Below are positions 47,821 through 56,994 of a stretch of 64,000 nt of DNA, one piece after another. The stretch spans positions 1-64,000 of IMG/VR virus record IMGVR_UViG_3300032240_000608. One strand, 5' to 3'. The notes below the pieces were generated by a model that was not told the origin of the DNA, did no database searches, and saw only the letters and a list, made by a program, of their open reading frames with translations. The translations under genes and the position numbers were made by a program. Origin of the DNA: a virus. How positions within the stretch are numbered: position 1 is the stretch's first letter; every line of letters begins with the position of its first letter.

Positions 47821-47854
47821 AGCAAAAAGAGATATATAAAGTGTAAAAGGTACA

Positions 47855-47900
47855 GCGAGCCATAAATCGCACAATTGGTATTTGCAAGCCGTAAATTGCA
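47855..47900 (+). promoter_or_regulatory. Two tandem hairpins with near-identical 8-base loops before gene 43 (translational operator candidate)
   Basis: Hairpin 1: GCGA (47855-47858), loop GCCATAAA, TCGC (47867-47870). Hairpin 2: TGCAA (47883-47887), loop GCCGTAAA (47888-47895), TTGCA (47896-47900), directly against the TAGGAG ribosome site. The stems differ while the loops are conserved, as expected for a protein-bound RNA. T4 gp43 represses its own translation by binding a 5-bp, 8-base-loop hairpin at the same place. Confidence 0.78.
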
Positions 47901-47912
47901 TAGGAGAAAAAT

Positions 47913-50582
47913 ATGAGTTATGTAGACGCTTTCTATGATAGAGAGCAAGATGCCATCAAAGTTGTAGAACGTGATGCCAAGGGTAATCGACAGTTTAAAG
48001 AATATCCAGCAAGACACATTTTCTACTATCCAGACCCTAAGGGTAAATTCCTTTCAATCAAAGGTGAACCTCTTAGTCGAGTAAGTTCTAAGAATGTCAA
48101 AGAACATCGTAAAGAACTTGCAATCAATAGCAATCGTAAACTTCACGAAAGCGACATCAATCCAATTTATCGTTGTCTAGAAGATAACTATCTTAATGTA
48201 GATGCTCCAAAGCTAAACGTAGCTTTCTGGGATATTGAGGTAGACTTCGATCCAGAGCGTGGCTATGCTAGTCCAGACGATGCATTTATGCCAATCACTG
48301 CCATCGCTGTCTACCTACAGTGGATGGAAACAATGATCTGCTTGGCCATCCCCCCAAAGACATTATCAATGGCTGAAGCAGAAAAGCAGGTTGCTGAATT
48401 TCCAAATACAATGTTATTTGACAATGAGGCAGATATGTTAGATACGTTTTTAGATCTTATTAAAGATGCCGACGTGCTAAGTGGCTGGAACAGCGAGGGC
48501 TTTGATATGCCCTACACTATTAATCGTATTATCAAAGTACTAAGCAAAGAAGATACACGCAGACTTTGTTTGTTTGATCAAATGCCTAAGAAACGTGAAT
48601 ATGAAAAATATGGGAAGCAGGCTGTTACATACGATTTGATTGGTCGTGTGCATCTAGACAGTTTAGAACTCTATCGTAAATATACCTATGAAGAACGACA
48701 CACCTATCGACTAGATGCTATCGGTGAGATGGAGATTGGCGAAAACAAAACTGTCTACGAAGGTTCTCTGGATCAACTGTATAACAATGACTTCCGTAAG
48801 TTTATTGAATACAACAGACAAGACTGTGCCTTGCTTGACAAACTAGATAAGAAACTGAAGTTCTTGGATCTAGCAAATACCATTGCTCACGAGAATACAG
48901 TGTTGATTCAAACCACAATGGGTGCTGTTGCTGTGACCGAACAGGCTATTATCAACGAAGCCCACCGACGAGGAATGATCGTACCTAATCGTGTACAACG
49001 TGAAGCGGGTGTTGACACTCAGGCGGCAGGTGCTTATGTTGCCTATCCAAAGAAAGGCATCCACGAATGGATCGGCTCATTGGACATCAACTCACTGTAT
49101 CCGTCGGCGATTCGTGCATTGAATATGGGCCCAGAGACTATCGTAGGACAGCTACGTCAAGACGGTACCAAAGACTTTGTTGCTGCTGAGATGGCAAAAG
49201 GTAAATCATTCGCATCAGCTTGGGAAGGTATCTTTGGTAGCTTAGAATATACCGCGGTAATGGATCGAGATATAGGTCGTAGTGTAACCATTGATTGGGA
49301 AGGTGGCGGAGAAGATACACTAAGTGCTGCACAGGCCTACGACTTGATCTTCGAAAGCAATCAACCCTGGATGGTCAGTGCTAACGGCACAATCTTTACC
49401 TATGAGAAGGAAGGTATCATTCCTGGACTGTTAAAGCGTTGGTATGCTGAACGTAAAGAGATGCAGGCCAAACTCAAAGACTGTATTAAAGCAGGTAACA
49501 AAGTTGAAGAAGAATATTGGGATAAACGTCAGCTGGTTAAAAAGATTTTGCTTAACAGCCTGTATGGTGCTATTCTTAATCCTGGTTGTCGGTTTTTCGA
49601 CAATCGAATTGGTCAGTCAACCACTCTTACTGGACGAGCCATTGCTCGCCATATGGCCGGGAAAGTAAACGAAATTGTAACAGGTACTAACGATCACGTA
49701 GGTAAAGCAATTATCTATGGCGATACAGACTCTTGTTATTTCTCAGCATACACTACTCTAAAGAAAGAGATTGACAAAGGTTCAATACCCTGGTCTAAAG
49801 AAAATGTAACAGAACTTTATGATACTATAGGAGATGAAGTAAATGGCACATTCCCCAAGTTTATGCAAGATGCTTTCCACTGTCCAAAGACCAGAGGAGA
49901 GGTCATCAAGGCAGGTCGCGAAATTGTTGCAAGCAAAGGACTCTTTATCACAAAGAAACGATACGCAGTCCTCTACTACGACAAAGAAGGCAAACGAGCA
50001 GACGTTGACGGCAAACCAGGAAAGATCAAGGCTATGGGGCTTGACCTCAAGCGTTCAGACACCCCGGTTGTTATCCAGGACTTCTTAAGTGAAGTACTGA
50101 CTCGTGTGCTGAATGGTGCTGCAAAAGAAGAAGTATTAGAGTATATTACTGCTTTCCGCACTGAGTTTAAAACTAGACCTGGTTGGGAGAAAGGCAGTCC
50201 TAAACGTGCTAATAACATTACTGAATATGCTGCGAAGGAAAAGAAAGCTGGCAAGACCAATATGCCCGGACACGTTCGAGCAAGTCTTAACTGGAATACT
50301 CTAAAGCGTATGATGGATGACAAGTACTCTGTACAAATTGTCGATGGTGCTAAAGTCATTGTGTGTAAGGTCAAAGACAATCCAATGGGCTATACATCCA
50401 TTGCATACCCTGTCGATGAACTAAGATTGCCTCAATGGTTCAAAGACCTGCCATTTGATCACGCAGAGATGGAGAATACTGTCATCGATGAAAAGTTAGA
50501 AAACCTGATTGGTGTTTTGGAATGGGACATCAGTTCGACTCGTAGTGATAATACATTCAACAAATTGTTTGATTTTGAGTGA
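47913..50582 (+). CDS. 43: Family-B DNA polymerase, T4 gp43-like (889 aa)
   Basis: Replicative polymerase with 3'-5' exonuclease: WDIEVDFDPE (ExoI), SGWNSEGFDMPY (ExoII), polymerase motif A SLDINSLYPSAIRALNMGPE, motif B KKILLNSLYGAI and motif C YGDTDSCYF. C-terminal FNKLFDFE is a clamp-interaction (PIP-like) peptide as in T4. Length matches T4 gp43. Possibly auto-regulated through the hairpins upstream. Confidence 0.96.
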   Translation: MSYVDAFYDREQDAIKVVERDAKGNRQFKEYPARHIFYYPDPKGKFLSIKGEPLSRVSSKNVKEHRKELAINSNRKLHESDINPIYRCLEDNYLNVDAPKLNVAFWDIEVDFDPERGYASPDDAFMPITAIAVYLQWMETMICLAIPPKTLSMAEAEKQVAEFPNTMLFDNEADMLDTFLDLIKDADVLSGWNSEGFDMPYTINRIIKVLSKEDTRRLCLFDQMPKKREYEKYGKQAVTYDLIGRVHLDSLELYRKYTYEERHTYRLDAIGEMEIGENKTVYEGSLDQLYNNDFRKFIEYNRQDCALLDKLDKKLKFLDLANTIAHENTVLIQTTMGAVAVTEQAIINEAHRRGMIVPNRVQREAGVDTQAAGAYVAYPKKGIHEWIGSLDINSLYPSAIRALNMGPETIVGQLRQDGTKDFVAAEMAKGKSFASAWEGIFGSLEYTAVMDRDIGRSVTIDWEGGGEDTLSAAQAYDLIFESNQPWMVSANGTIFTYEKEGIIPGLLKRWYAERKEMQAKLKDCIKAGNKVEEEYWDKRQLVKKILLNSLYGAILNPGCRFFDNRIGQSTTLTGRAIARHMAGKVNEIVTGTNDHVGKAIIYGDTDSCYFSAYTTLKKEIDKGSIPWSKENVTELYDTIGDEVNGTFPKFMQDAFHCPKTRGEVIKAGREIVASKGLFITKKRYAVLYYDKEGKRADVDGKPGKIKAMGLDLKRSDTPVVIQDFLSEVLTRVLNGAAKEEVLEYITAFRTEFKTRPGWEKGSPKRANNITEYAAKEKKAGKTNMPGHVRASLNWNTLKRMMDDKYSVQIVDGAKVIVCKVKDNPMGYTSIAYPVDELRLPQWFKDLPFDHAEMENTVIDEKLENLIGVLEWDISSTRSDNTFNKLFDFE

Positions 50583-50590
50583 TTTAGTCC

Positions 50591-50619
50591 TTGCTTTTTC
50601 ACACAGATCTAAATATAAT
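50591..50619 (+). promoter_or_regulatory. Sigma70 promoter overlapping a late-type box for gene 45
   Basis: TTGCTT (50591-50596), 17 bases, TATAAT (50614-50619); CTAAATA (50609-50615) overlaps it. Clamp is needed early for replication and late as a T4-type late transcription activator, so dual use would make sense. Confidence 0.72.
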
Positions 50620-50643
50620 CTTAATATAACCGGAGAAATCTAA

Positions 50644-51381
50644 ATGAAAGATATTTTACAAGACATCGTAAGCCATACACAGAACCTAGGCTTCTTGACA
50701 ACTGTCAAGGTCACAGGCACAGAAGAAAAGACAACCATTAACTCAATGGCAGATGACCGTTCAGTTATTATGGAAGCTGAGACATCAGCACCATACTCGG
50801 ATATGCTAGGCGTATTTGGTATGCCACAACTTAACAAATTGAAGTATTTGTTAGACGGCGCTGAGTATAAGGATGATGCAAAGATTTCTATTACTACAGC
50901 AGAACGCAATGGCGAAGTATTGCCAGTGGGTATTCACTTCGAAAACAAAGACGGCGACTTTAAAAACGACTATCGTTTTATGCAAACAGAAATTATCAAT
51001 GAAAAGATGAAAACTGTTAAGTTCCGTGGTGTTAAGTGGGATGTAGAGATTGAACCAAGTGTTGCCGCAGTAACACGTTTCAATTTCCAAGCAGGTGCTA
51101 ATAATGAACATCCAACATTCTTGGCAAAGACAGAAGGCGGCAATTTGAAGTTTATCTTTGGTGATGCTTCAACACACGGCGGTGAGTTTATTTTTGCACA
51201 GAACATTGCAGGTAAACTAGATCGCGGTTGGACTTGGCCAGTGCTGCCAATCTTGAGTATCCTTAAGATTGCAGATGTAAACAACACAAAGATGTCATTG
51301 TCAAACGAAGGTGCTATTCAAATTACTCTAGATAGCGGATTGGCAACTTACAAATATATCATTCCAGCACAAGCGGCCTAA
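50644..51381 (+). CDS. 45: Sliding clamp, T4 gp45-like (245 aa)
   Basis: Ring-shaped processivity factor for gp43 and mobile enhancer of late transcription in T4. KYLLDGAEYKDDAKISIT and the C-terminal KMSLSNEGAIQITLDSGLAT block are typical of gp45 proteins of T4-like aquatic phages; length close to T4 (228 aa). CGGAGA site. Directly followed by dpdA. Confidence 0.92.
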   Translation: MKDILQDIVSHTQNLGFLTTVKVTGTEEKTTINSMADDRSVIMEAETSAPYSDMLGVFGMPQLNKLKYLLDGAEYKDDAKISITTAERNGEVLPVGIHFENKDGDFKNDYRFMQTEIINEKMKTVKFRGVKWDVEIEPSVAAVTRFNFQAGANNEHPTFLAKTEGGNLKFIFGDASTHGGEFIFAQNIAGKLDRGWTWPVLPILSILKIADVNNTKMSLSNEGAIQITLDSGLATYKYIIPAQAA

Positions 51382-51382
51382 A

Positions 51383-52993
51383 ATGAAACCATCAGTTAAC
51401 CTAACACCATTACAGAAAGACTATGCTGTCTATTTGCCAGCTATCAGTTCTTTCTATTCCACGTATGTGGCAAAACAACGACTAGAAGAATTTGTTCCTA
51501 AGGATCGTATTCCTGCAGGATTCGATCAAGGTATCGAAGGGATGAACTTCTTAAATGCAGATCAAGGATACTTTACCTACAAGTATGCTCTATACTCAGC
51601 AGGACACGCACAACTTGACTTGGAAAAGTCAATGGAACAGGAGTCGATGATCCAACAGCGTGACCGACCTAACACAATGATCTTAGGTGACTCAGGTGGA
51701 TATCAGATTGGTAAGGGTGTTCTTAAGTTTGACTGGTTGAACTTCGAAGGTGCCGAAGCTAACAAAACTCGTAAAAAGATTCTTGAGTGGTTGGAGTTAA
51801 CTGCTGATTGGTCAATGATGTTGGACGTTCCGACTTGGGCCTGTGATCATATTCACAGTCCTAAAACAGGTTTGAAAACATTCGAAGATTGTCTAGAAAA
51901 GACACGCTTCAATAACGACTACTTCTTACAAAATCGTCTAGGTCAAACTAAATGGCTTAACGTTCTACAAGGTGGTGACTGGGATACTGCTGAAAAGTGG
52001 TACCGTGGTGTTGTGGAATTTAGTGATCCTAAAGGAAAATATGCCGGTAAGGAAGCCGAAGGATGGGCATTTGGTGGTGCTAATATGTGTAAGATGGACA
52101 TCACACTTAAACGTCTAATGATAATGCGTGACGAAGGAATGCTTACAGGCAAGAACTGGATTCACTTCTTAGGTACTGCACAGTTAGACTGGTCCTGCTA
52201 CCTAACACAAATTCAACGTCAAATACGTAAGCATATCAATCCAGAACTTACTATCAGCTTTGACTGTGCAAGCCCGTTCATTGCTACTGCTCACGGACTT
52301 GTTTATACAAATGCACAACATACTAACAAGCGTTGGTCAGTTATTATGGACAAGGCTCCAGATAACAAAGCACTTTCAGGACGTTATGATATTCCGTTTC
52401 CGTTTGAAAGTGAATTTGCAAGCCGATTAACAATGGGCGATATTGCATACTATGACTACGGTGTTCGTAAGTCCGATGCCGAACTAGGCGAAGTTAAATT
52501 TAATCATTTAAATCCAGAACACTATCATACAGTTCCAAGACTTAATAAACTAGGCAAGATTCCAAACAAAACCAGTTGGGATAGTTTCAGTTATGCTCTA
52601 ATGATGGGCCATAATGTTGAATGTCATATCAAAGCAGTACAACGTGCTCAACAGTTAATGGATATCGAATGTGCAAGATTTAAGCCAGACTGGCGTATGA
52701 AGAGCATTGAAGGTAAGAAAGAAATTGAATTTAGCGATTGGGTTCCAAATAAGATTCTTTACTTCGGTACATTCGTTGAAGAACTATTCAATACTAAAAC
52801 TAAAGAAGAAGCGTTTGATATGATCGAGACTGCTACTCAGTTCCTGAAATCATTAGAAGGTTCACGCTTACAAGGTGGACCTGCTGCAAATACATTCGGT
52901 AGCTTATTTGATTTCGACGATGGCAAGAAAGCTGGTGAAATTGATTTCAGCAATCCAGACGATGACGAGTTGAACAGTTTAGTTGTAGAATAA
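51383..52993 (+). CDS. dpdA: DpdA, DNA 7-deazaguanine transglycosylase (536 aa)
   Basis: tRNA-guanine transglycosylase relative that exchanges guanine in DNA for a 7-deazaguanine. Landmarks: MILGDSGGYQIGKGVLKFDW (catalytic/binding Asp region), MMLDVPTWAC, NVLQGGDWDTAEKWYRGVVE, GWAFGGANMCKMD and LGTAQLDWSCYLT. Length exceeds tRNA Tgt (about 375 aa), as in phage DpdA, and no RNA-binding PUA domain is seen. With QueD, FolE and QueE it makes a near-complete modification route. Confidence 0.85.
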   Translation: MKPSVNLTPLQKDYAVYLPAISSFYSTYVAKQRLEEFVPKDRIPAGFDQGIEGMNFLNADQGYFTYKYALYSAGHAQLDLEKSMEQESMIQQRDRPNTMILGDSGGYQIGKGVLKFDWLNFEGAEANKTRKKILEWLELTADWSMMLDVPTWACDHIHSPKTGLKTFEDCLEKTRFNNDYFLQNRLGQTKWLNVLQGGDWDTAEKWYRGVVEFSDPKGKYAGKEAEGWAFGGANMCKMDITLKRLMIMRDEGMLTGKNWIHFLGTAQLDWSCYLTQIQRQIRKHINPELTISFDCASPFIATAHGLVYTNAQHTNKRWSVIMDKAPDNKALSGRYDIPFPFESEFASRLTMGDIAYYDYGVRKSDAELGEVKFNHLNPEHYHTVPRLNKLGKIPNKTSWDSFSYALMMGHNVECHIKAVQRAQQLMDIECARFKPDWRMKSIEGKKEIEFSDWVPNKILYFGTFVEELFNTKTKEEAFDMIETATQFLKSLEGSRLQGGPAANTFGSLFDFDDGKKAGEIDFSNPDDDELNSLVVE

Positions 52994-53006
52994 CAGGAGG
53001 TGTAAT

Positions 53007-53186
53007 ATGTACGAATTGCGTATAAAACATTTAGAAGAAGCACATCGTGCTTTGGATAAACAAATTGATACATTAGAAAAAAATGGTTTGTTTGAAGACC
53101 TTAGATTGGAACAATTGAAGAAAGAAAGGTTGCTCTTAAAGGATAAACTTGCTATAATAAAGCATAAACAAGAACTTCAAGAATAG
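53007..53186 (+). CDS. DUF465/YdcH-like coiled-coil protein, 59 aa
   Basis: ATG 53007 follows a strong AGGAGGT site. HRALDKQIDTLEKNG and LEQLKKERLLLKDKL match the helical hairpin of DUF465 (YdcH) proteins; function unknown even in bacteria. Its last 60 bases contain the promoter for the next gene. Confidence 0.72.
   Translation: MYELRIKHLEEAHRALDKQIDTLEKNGLFEDLRLEQLKKERLLLKDKLAIIKHKQELQE
53130..53158 (+). promoter_or_regulatory. Sigma70 extended -10 promoter
   Basis: TTGCTC (53130-53135), 17 bases, TATAAT (53153-53158) preceded by TGC. ATG 53193 is 34 bases on. Confidence 0.65.
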
Positions 53187-53192
53187 GCGTAT

Positions 53193-53399
53193 ATGGCAAC
53201 CAGTTTTACTCTTAATCGAACGCAAGTTGAAAAACTTGCTAAGATGGCTGCACACTTCAAAGAAGTAGAATGGTTTACTCTTGAATCAGCACACACAAGC
53301 GGCATTGGCCCTTCGGTCACTGTCAAGTTCAACCTGTTCAACGATGATGACAAAGATATTGACACCACCGTTGACATCACAGATGTAAGCACCTGGTAA
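53193..53399 (+). CDS. Conserved phage protein, 68 aa
   Basis: TLNRTQVEKLAKMAAHFKEV helix followed by a beta part ending in an acidic VDITDVSTW. Similar small proteins are frequent in T4-like aquatic phages (recalled); function unknown. Stop overlaps the next start. Confidence 0.7.
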   Translation: MATSFTLNRTQVEKLAKMAAHFKEVEWFTLESAHTSGIGPSVTVKFNLFNDDDKDIDTTVDITDVSTW

Positions 53400-53620
53400 T
53401 GTACAAGACAATTTTTACTGAAGTTGAAGTAGATGTTGAACTAAGCGACTTTGATACAGAAGACCTGATTGAAGAATTGGAGTCACGTGGATTGGGTGTT
53501 ATGGACTATGGGGATGGTAAAGAAGTGCTGGAATCCATTTACCAAAAACGTAGACTGGGGCAGGATTATCAAACAGAATTAGAAACATTAATCTATCTAG
53601 GGTTAGGACGTATTATATGA
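53399..53620 (+). CDS. Hypothetical acidic protein, 73 aa
   Basis: EVEVDVELSDFDTEDLIEEL is a beta/helix acidic start. No family recognised. Translationally coupled on both sides. Confidence 0.68.
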   Translation: MYKTIFTEVEVDVELSDFDTEDLIEELESRGLGVMDYGDGKEVLESIYQKRRLGQDYQTELETLIYLGLGRII

Positions 53621-54060
53621 CAGAACAAGAAATGCAAGAATACTTTCCAAAAGTATTTCCAAAAATCTTTGAAGGCAAATACGGCGGCATTGCTGTAGGC
53701 AAAGGCTGGTTTGATATTTTGAACAGTGCCTGTCAGCTTATTCAAAGTCATATTGATTGGAAAAACAAAGACGGCCAAGTTGTTCCACAAGTTGTTGCCG
53801 AACAAGTAAAAGAAAAGTTTGGAGACTTGCGCTTTTATGTACAAGGCGGTGACGACTATACACAAGGTATCATTGCTATGGCAGAACAGATGAGCGGTAA
53901 AGTCTGCGAGGATTGCGGTGCTCCTGGTGAGGCAGGTGGTACAGGTTGGATCACAACACTATGCCCAACACATCGTGCTGAACGTGATGCAGCTCGTGCA
54001 AAAGCAGACGAAGAATGGGAACAACAACGTAAACTACTTAAAGAAGGTTTCGAAGAATGA
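53617..54060 (+). CDS. Conserved phage protein with zinc-finger motif, 147 aa
   Basis: N-terminal KYGGIAVGKGWFDILNSACQ and VKEKFGDLRFYVQGGDD, then CEDCGAPGEAGG...LCPTHR (C-x2-C ... C-x2-H), likely a zinc-binding knuckle, and a charged coiled-coil tail. Widespread in large myoviruses, unknown function. Confidence 0.73.
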   Translation: MTEQEMQEYFPKVFPKIFEGKYGGIAVGKGWFDILNSACQLIQSHIDWKNKDGQVVPQVVAEQVKEKFGDLRFYVQGGDDYTQGIIAMAEQMSGKVCEDCGAPGEAGGTGWITTLCPTHRAERDAARAKADEEWEQQRKLLKEGFEE

Positions 54061-54608
54061 AACGAGATTACACATCCGGTGTTGCCGGAGACATTACATT
54101 CTTTACGGGTGTTGAGATCGAAAAGACTCCTGCCTATGGAATGAAAACCCTGTTTGTGGTAGGCACCCACGATCCTCAAACAGTATTGCATATTGCTAAT
54201 GATACTCAATCATTGCTCGATGAGAGCAAACGTATCAAACATATCTACTTTGGTGCTAATCAAAGTTTTCCTAAACTTCGAACCAACGATGCTGATGGAT
54301 GGAGTCCTTGGGAGTATATGATCCAAGAATGTTTGGATGCCGGTTACTGGTGTACCCTAGACTTCGATGTAAGTGTGGTAGAAGGTGTTCTTGAAAGTGC
54401 CCTTGTAGAGCATCGTCAGTTCATTCCGCAAATTTCGGTTAAACTGCCCTACTTGACACAGCTAGGATATAATGCTACAATTAAGATAGACGACAACGAT
54501 TTTGCAGCAACAAATCCTGGAGTGTGGTGCCATAACCTCCACGACCTACTAGATAGAAATAAGTTTACCAGTTGGGATCAATATGGCAAAGATGAGATTA
54601 TCAAATGA
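54057..54608 (+). CDS. Conserved phage protein near the 7-deazaguanine genes (183 aa)
   Basis: Starts KRDYTSGVAGDITFFTGVEI, contains LFVVGTHDPQTVL, HIYFGANQSFPK, GYWCTLDFDVSVVE, then ISVKLPYLTQLGYNATIKID and FAATNPGVWCHNLHDLLD. I recall close relatives in phages but no assigned function. It lacks the SGGxDS motif, so it is not QueC. Starts 4 bases inside the zinc-finger gene. Confidence 0.72.
   Translation: MKRDYTSGVAGDITFFTGVEIEKTPAYGMKTLFVVGTHDPQTVLHIANDTQSLLDESKRIKHIYFGANQSFPKLRTNDADGWSPWEYMIQECLDAGYWCTLDFDVSVVEGVLESALVEHRQFIPQISVKLPYLTQLGYNATIKIDDNDFAATNPGVWCHNLHDLLDRNKFTSWDQYGKDEIIK
54453..54481 (+). promoter_or_regulatory. Sigma70 promoter inside the preceding gene
   Basis: TTGACA (54453-54458), 17 bases, TACAAT (54476-54481) with TGC. 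About 120 bases before ATG 54605. Confidence 0.6.
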
Positions 54609-55003
54609 GTGGTGGATACGGGCAAGCGGTAGCATCAACCGCAAAGTCTATTCATCGCTTACAGCGGTCAATGACTAAATCCCCGTCTATGGTTAGACCA
54701 AGAAGACAATATGTAGAAGAAAGACCTATGAAATTAACATTTAAACAAAGAATTCGCAACTGGCTAATGAATGACGAAGAAGATTATATTAATCAGCTAA
54801 TTTCTGTTGACAGCGAAGGTCCGAACATTCAGTCACGGGGATTTAGACTAAATGTCTATAGTGCCAGCGGCGGAACTATTATTGAAACTACCAAGTATGA
54901 CCGTAAGACCGATGAGAATCGTCACAGTCTACACGTAGTCACTGAGGATAAAGACCTCGGTGAAGAACTCAGCAAAATCATAACAATGGAGCAACTACGC
55001 TAA
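54605..55003 (+). CDS. Conserved phage protein, 132 aa
   Basis: A basic N-terminal 50 residues (SIHRLQRSMTKSPSMVRPRR) precedes a domain MKLTFKQRIRNWLMND ... GFRLNVYSASGGTIIETTKY, ending EDKDLGEELSKIITMEQLR, known in many T4-like phages without a function. The in-frame Met at the start of the domain could be a second start. Coupled to both neighbours. Confidence 0.72.
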   Translation: MSGGYGQAVASTAKSIHRLQRSMTKSPSMVRPRRQYVEERPMKLTFKQRIRNWLMNDEEDYINQLISVDSEGPNIQSRGFRLNVYSASGGTIIETTKYDRKTDENRHSLHVVTEDKDLGEELSKIITMEQLR

Positions 55004-55230
55004 TGTTACACGAAAGCATAAAACTTAAAAACTTCACAGTCAAAGAAAACGCAGGTTTTCGAGTACGTGTAGAACAATGGGAAGTTATTAATCCTAAAGG
55101 ATTATATTCTTTAAACTTCATTCAAGAAAGTCTTAAAGACGGCAAGGTCGAAGATTCACAAGTCTATAACTTCTTTATGACCAAAGAAGAACTTACAACA
55201 CTCTGTGCTGGATTGTTAAATGATAATTAA
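55003..55230 (+). CDS. Hypothetical protein, 75 aa
   Basis: Beta-rich, LKNFTVKENAGFRVRVEQWE and an acidic middle; unknown. ATG overlaps the previous stop by one base and the end overlaps the next gene by 11 bases. Confidence 0.65.
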   Translation: MLHESIKLKNFTVKENAGFRVRVEQWEVINPKGLYSLNFIQESLKDGKVEDSQVYNFFMTKEELTTLCAGLLNDN

Positions 55231-55615
55231 GCAAGACATTCGCCCTAACAAAATGATATGGGTTACTTTCCGTAAGGAAGGCGTTCATAAATATCCTGCA
55301 GCATTGACGGATCCAAATCTAGCTACAGGAGATGAATATGACGTATCGTTTTTGGGTTACCCTCATCGCCACATTTTTCATTTCAGGGTGTGGATCGGTG
55401 TGCAACATAATGACAGGGACATCGAGTTCATCCAGTTCAAACGATGGCTCGAGTCGCTGTATAATGGTCAAGGTTCCGTTCTGAGCCTTGACTTCAAGAG
55501 TTGTGAAATGATGTCAGACGATCTGTATGATGTCATTTCCAATAAGTATCCAAATCGTGAGATTTGGATTGAGATCTCCGAAGACGGAGAAAATGGTTCA
55601 TTCATCAAATATTAA
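55220..55615 (+). CDS. Conserved phage protein, 131 aa
   Basis: Compact domain: MIWVTFRKEGVHKYPAA, DVSFLGYPHRHIFHFRVWIG, DRDIEFIQFKRWLESLYNGQ and a final IEISEDGENGSFIKY. Several His near the middle could bind metal, and the name of the family is unknown to me though relatives are common in phages with DpdA-type genes. Confidence 0.7.
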   Translation: MIIKQDIRPNKMIWVTFRKEGVHKYPAALTDPNLATGDEYDVSFLGYPHRHIFHFRVWIGVQHNDRDIEFIQFKRWLESLYNGQGSVLSLDFKSCEMMSDDLYDVISNKYPNREIWIEISEDGENGSFIKY

Positions 55616-55627
55616 TAAGAGGCTGCA

Positions 55628-55900
55628 ATGGCTAAGAACTACCGGGATTATTCCTACTTTGAAAACCGTCCTGACGTTGTACGGGTCTTTGACGACCTGG
55701 ATGCGTATTTGGACTACTGCAGAATTGAACTCTGCGATTTTAACCCTGCGGATATGTACCGTAAAGATTCGAAAAACTATCAGAACTTTCTGTATAGTAA
55801 ACGCCCAAAGCGTCCTTGGGTAGATCGGAACAACGGGGAACGTAAACCTTATCAAGGCAAGAATCCGAGACCATATAACAATGACCGTTTTTCTAATTGA
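55628..55900 (+). CDS. Hypothetical protein, 90 aa
   Basis: FDDLDAYLDYCRIELCDFNP acidic helix and a basic, Asn/Arg-rich disordered tail (SKRPKRPWVDRNNGERKPYQ). The charge asymmetry suggests RNA or protein binding; nothing firmer. Overlaps the glycosyltransferase gene by 20 bases. Confidence 0.66.
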   Translation: MAKNYRDYSYFENRPDVVRVFDDLDAYLDYCRIELCDFNPADMYRKDSKNYQNFLYSKRPKRPWVDRNNGERKPYQGKNPRPYNNDRFSN

Positions 55901-56954
55901 TTTAGAAGCAGTTGAAACCAGGTACACGGGTCAGTGGAAGACTCACGTACCTGCTCTCTTACGAAAGGCAGGACACAATGTTCAAGTTATTTCCGGACCT
56001 ACGGATATTCCGACTGCTACCACCCCTGGGGCTTTTCTCAATTTTGGTGGAACTAACATATACAAGGCTAGTCAGGTTGAGCAGATGGGTCGTTTATTTT
56101 GTAACGGATCCGTTCATCCCGGCGATCACTTTATTTTTACTGATGCTTGGCACCCTGGCATCATCAACTTAAAGTATATGAGTGAACTGTTACAGATCCC
56201 CGTAACTATTCACGCATTATGGCACGCCGGTAGTTATGATCCTCAAGACTTTCTAGGTCGCCTCATTGGTGATGCTCCTTGGGTTCGACACGCAGAGAAA
56301 TCATTCTTTGCTGCCATTGACCATAATTACTTTGCCACACAGTTTCACATTGACTTGTTCTGCAAGAATCTTTTAGAAGATACAATGGAAGATACTGTTA
56401 AAGAGTTTATCGACGAAGGTAAAATCGTGCTAACAGGTTGGCCTATGGAATATATGCACGACACTTTGGTAATGTATAAGAATATGCCTAAACGTGATCT
56501 TATACTGTTCCCACATCGTATCGCTCCAGAGAAACAGGTCGAAATCTTCCAAGATTTAAAAGAACATCTGCCACAATATGAATTTATTGTCTGCCAGGAT
56601 CAACAGCTTTCAAAGAACGAATATCATAATATGTTAGGTGAAGCTAAACTAGTCTTTAGTGCTAACCTACAAGAAACTCTAGGCATCAGTTGGTATGAAG
56701 GTGCTATCGTTGATGCTATTCCTATGGTACCAGATAGATTGAGCTACAGTGAAATGGCTCACGATACATTTAAGTATCCAAGCGAATGGACTGAATCATT
56801 TACATCATACAAAATACATCGACAAGACGTCTGTATGAAAATCATACAGTATATGGAAAATTACGAAAAGTTCTTGCCAAGCCTAAATAAACAGGTATAT
56901 GATTTAAAAGAAAACTTTTTTAGTTGTAATCCGTTACTAAAGAAGTTACAATAA
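55881..56954 (+). CDS. GT-B type glycosyltransferase (357 aa)
   Basis: Two Rossmann-like halves: N-terminal acceptor domain (VPALLRKAGHNVQVISGP ... WHPGI) and C-terminal donor domain with LILFPHRIAPEKQVEIFQDL, EFIVCQDQ and FSANLQETLGISWYEGAIVD AIP-type end, matching GT4-like enzymes (E-x7-E position in QETLGISWYE). T4 glucosylates its DNA with GT-B enzymes; here, beside 7-deazaguanine genes, DNA glycosylation is possible but unproven. Confidence 0.72.
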   Translation: MTVFLIDLEAVETRYTGQWKTHVPALLRKAGHNVQVISGPTDIPTATTPGAFLNFGGTNIYKASQVEQMGRLFCNGSVHPGDHFIFTDAWHPGIINLKYMSELLQIPVTIHALWHAGSYDPQDFLGRLIGDAPWVRHAEKSFFAAIDHNYFATQFHIDLFCKNLLEDTMEDTVKEFIDEGKIVLTGWPMEYMHDTLVMYKNMPKRDLILFPHRIAPEKQVEIFQDLKEHLPQYEFIVCQDQQLSKNEYHNMLGEAKLVFSANLQETLGISWYEGAIVDAIPMVPDRLSYSEMAHDTFKYPSEWTESFTSYKIHRQDVCMKIIQYMENYEKFLPSLNKQVYDLKENFFSCNPLLKKLQ

Positions 56955-56994
56955 TAATATATGTCATCCACGACATTAACTCGGAGAATTTTAA

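Noticed and set aside
54057-54608. Candidate for the missing QueC
   Set aside because: No SGGxDS PP-loop motif or zinc cysteines; kept as unknown.
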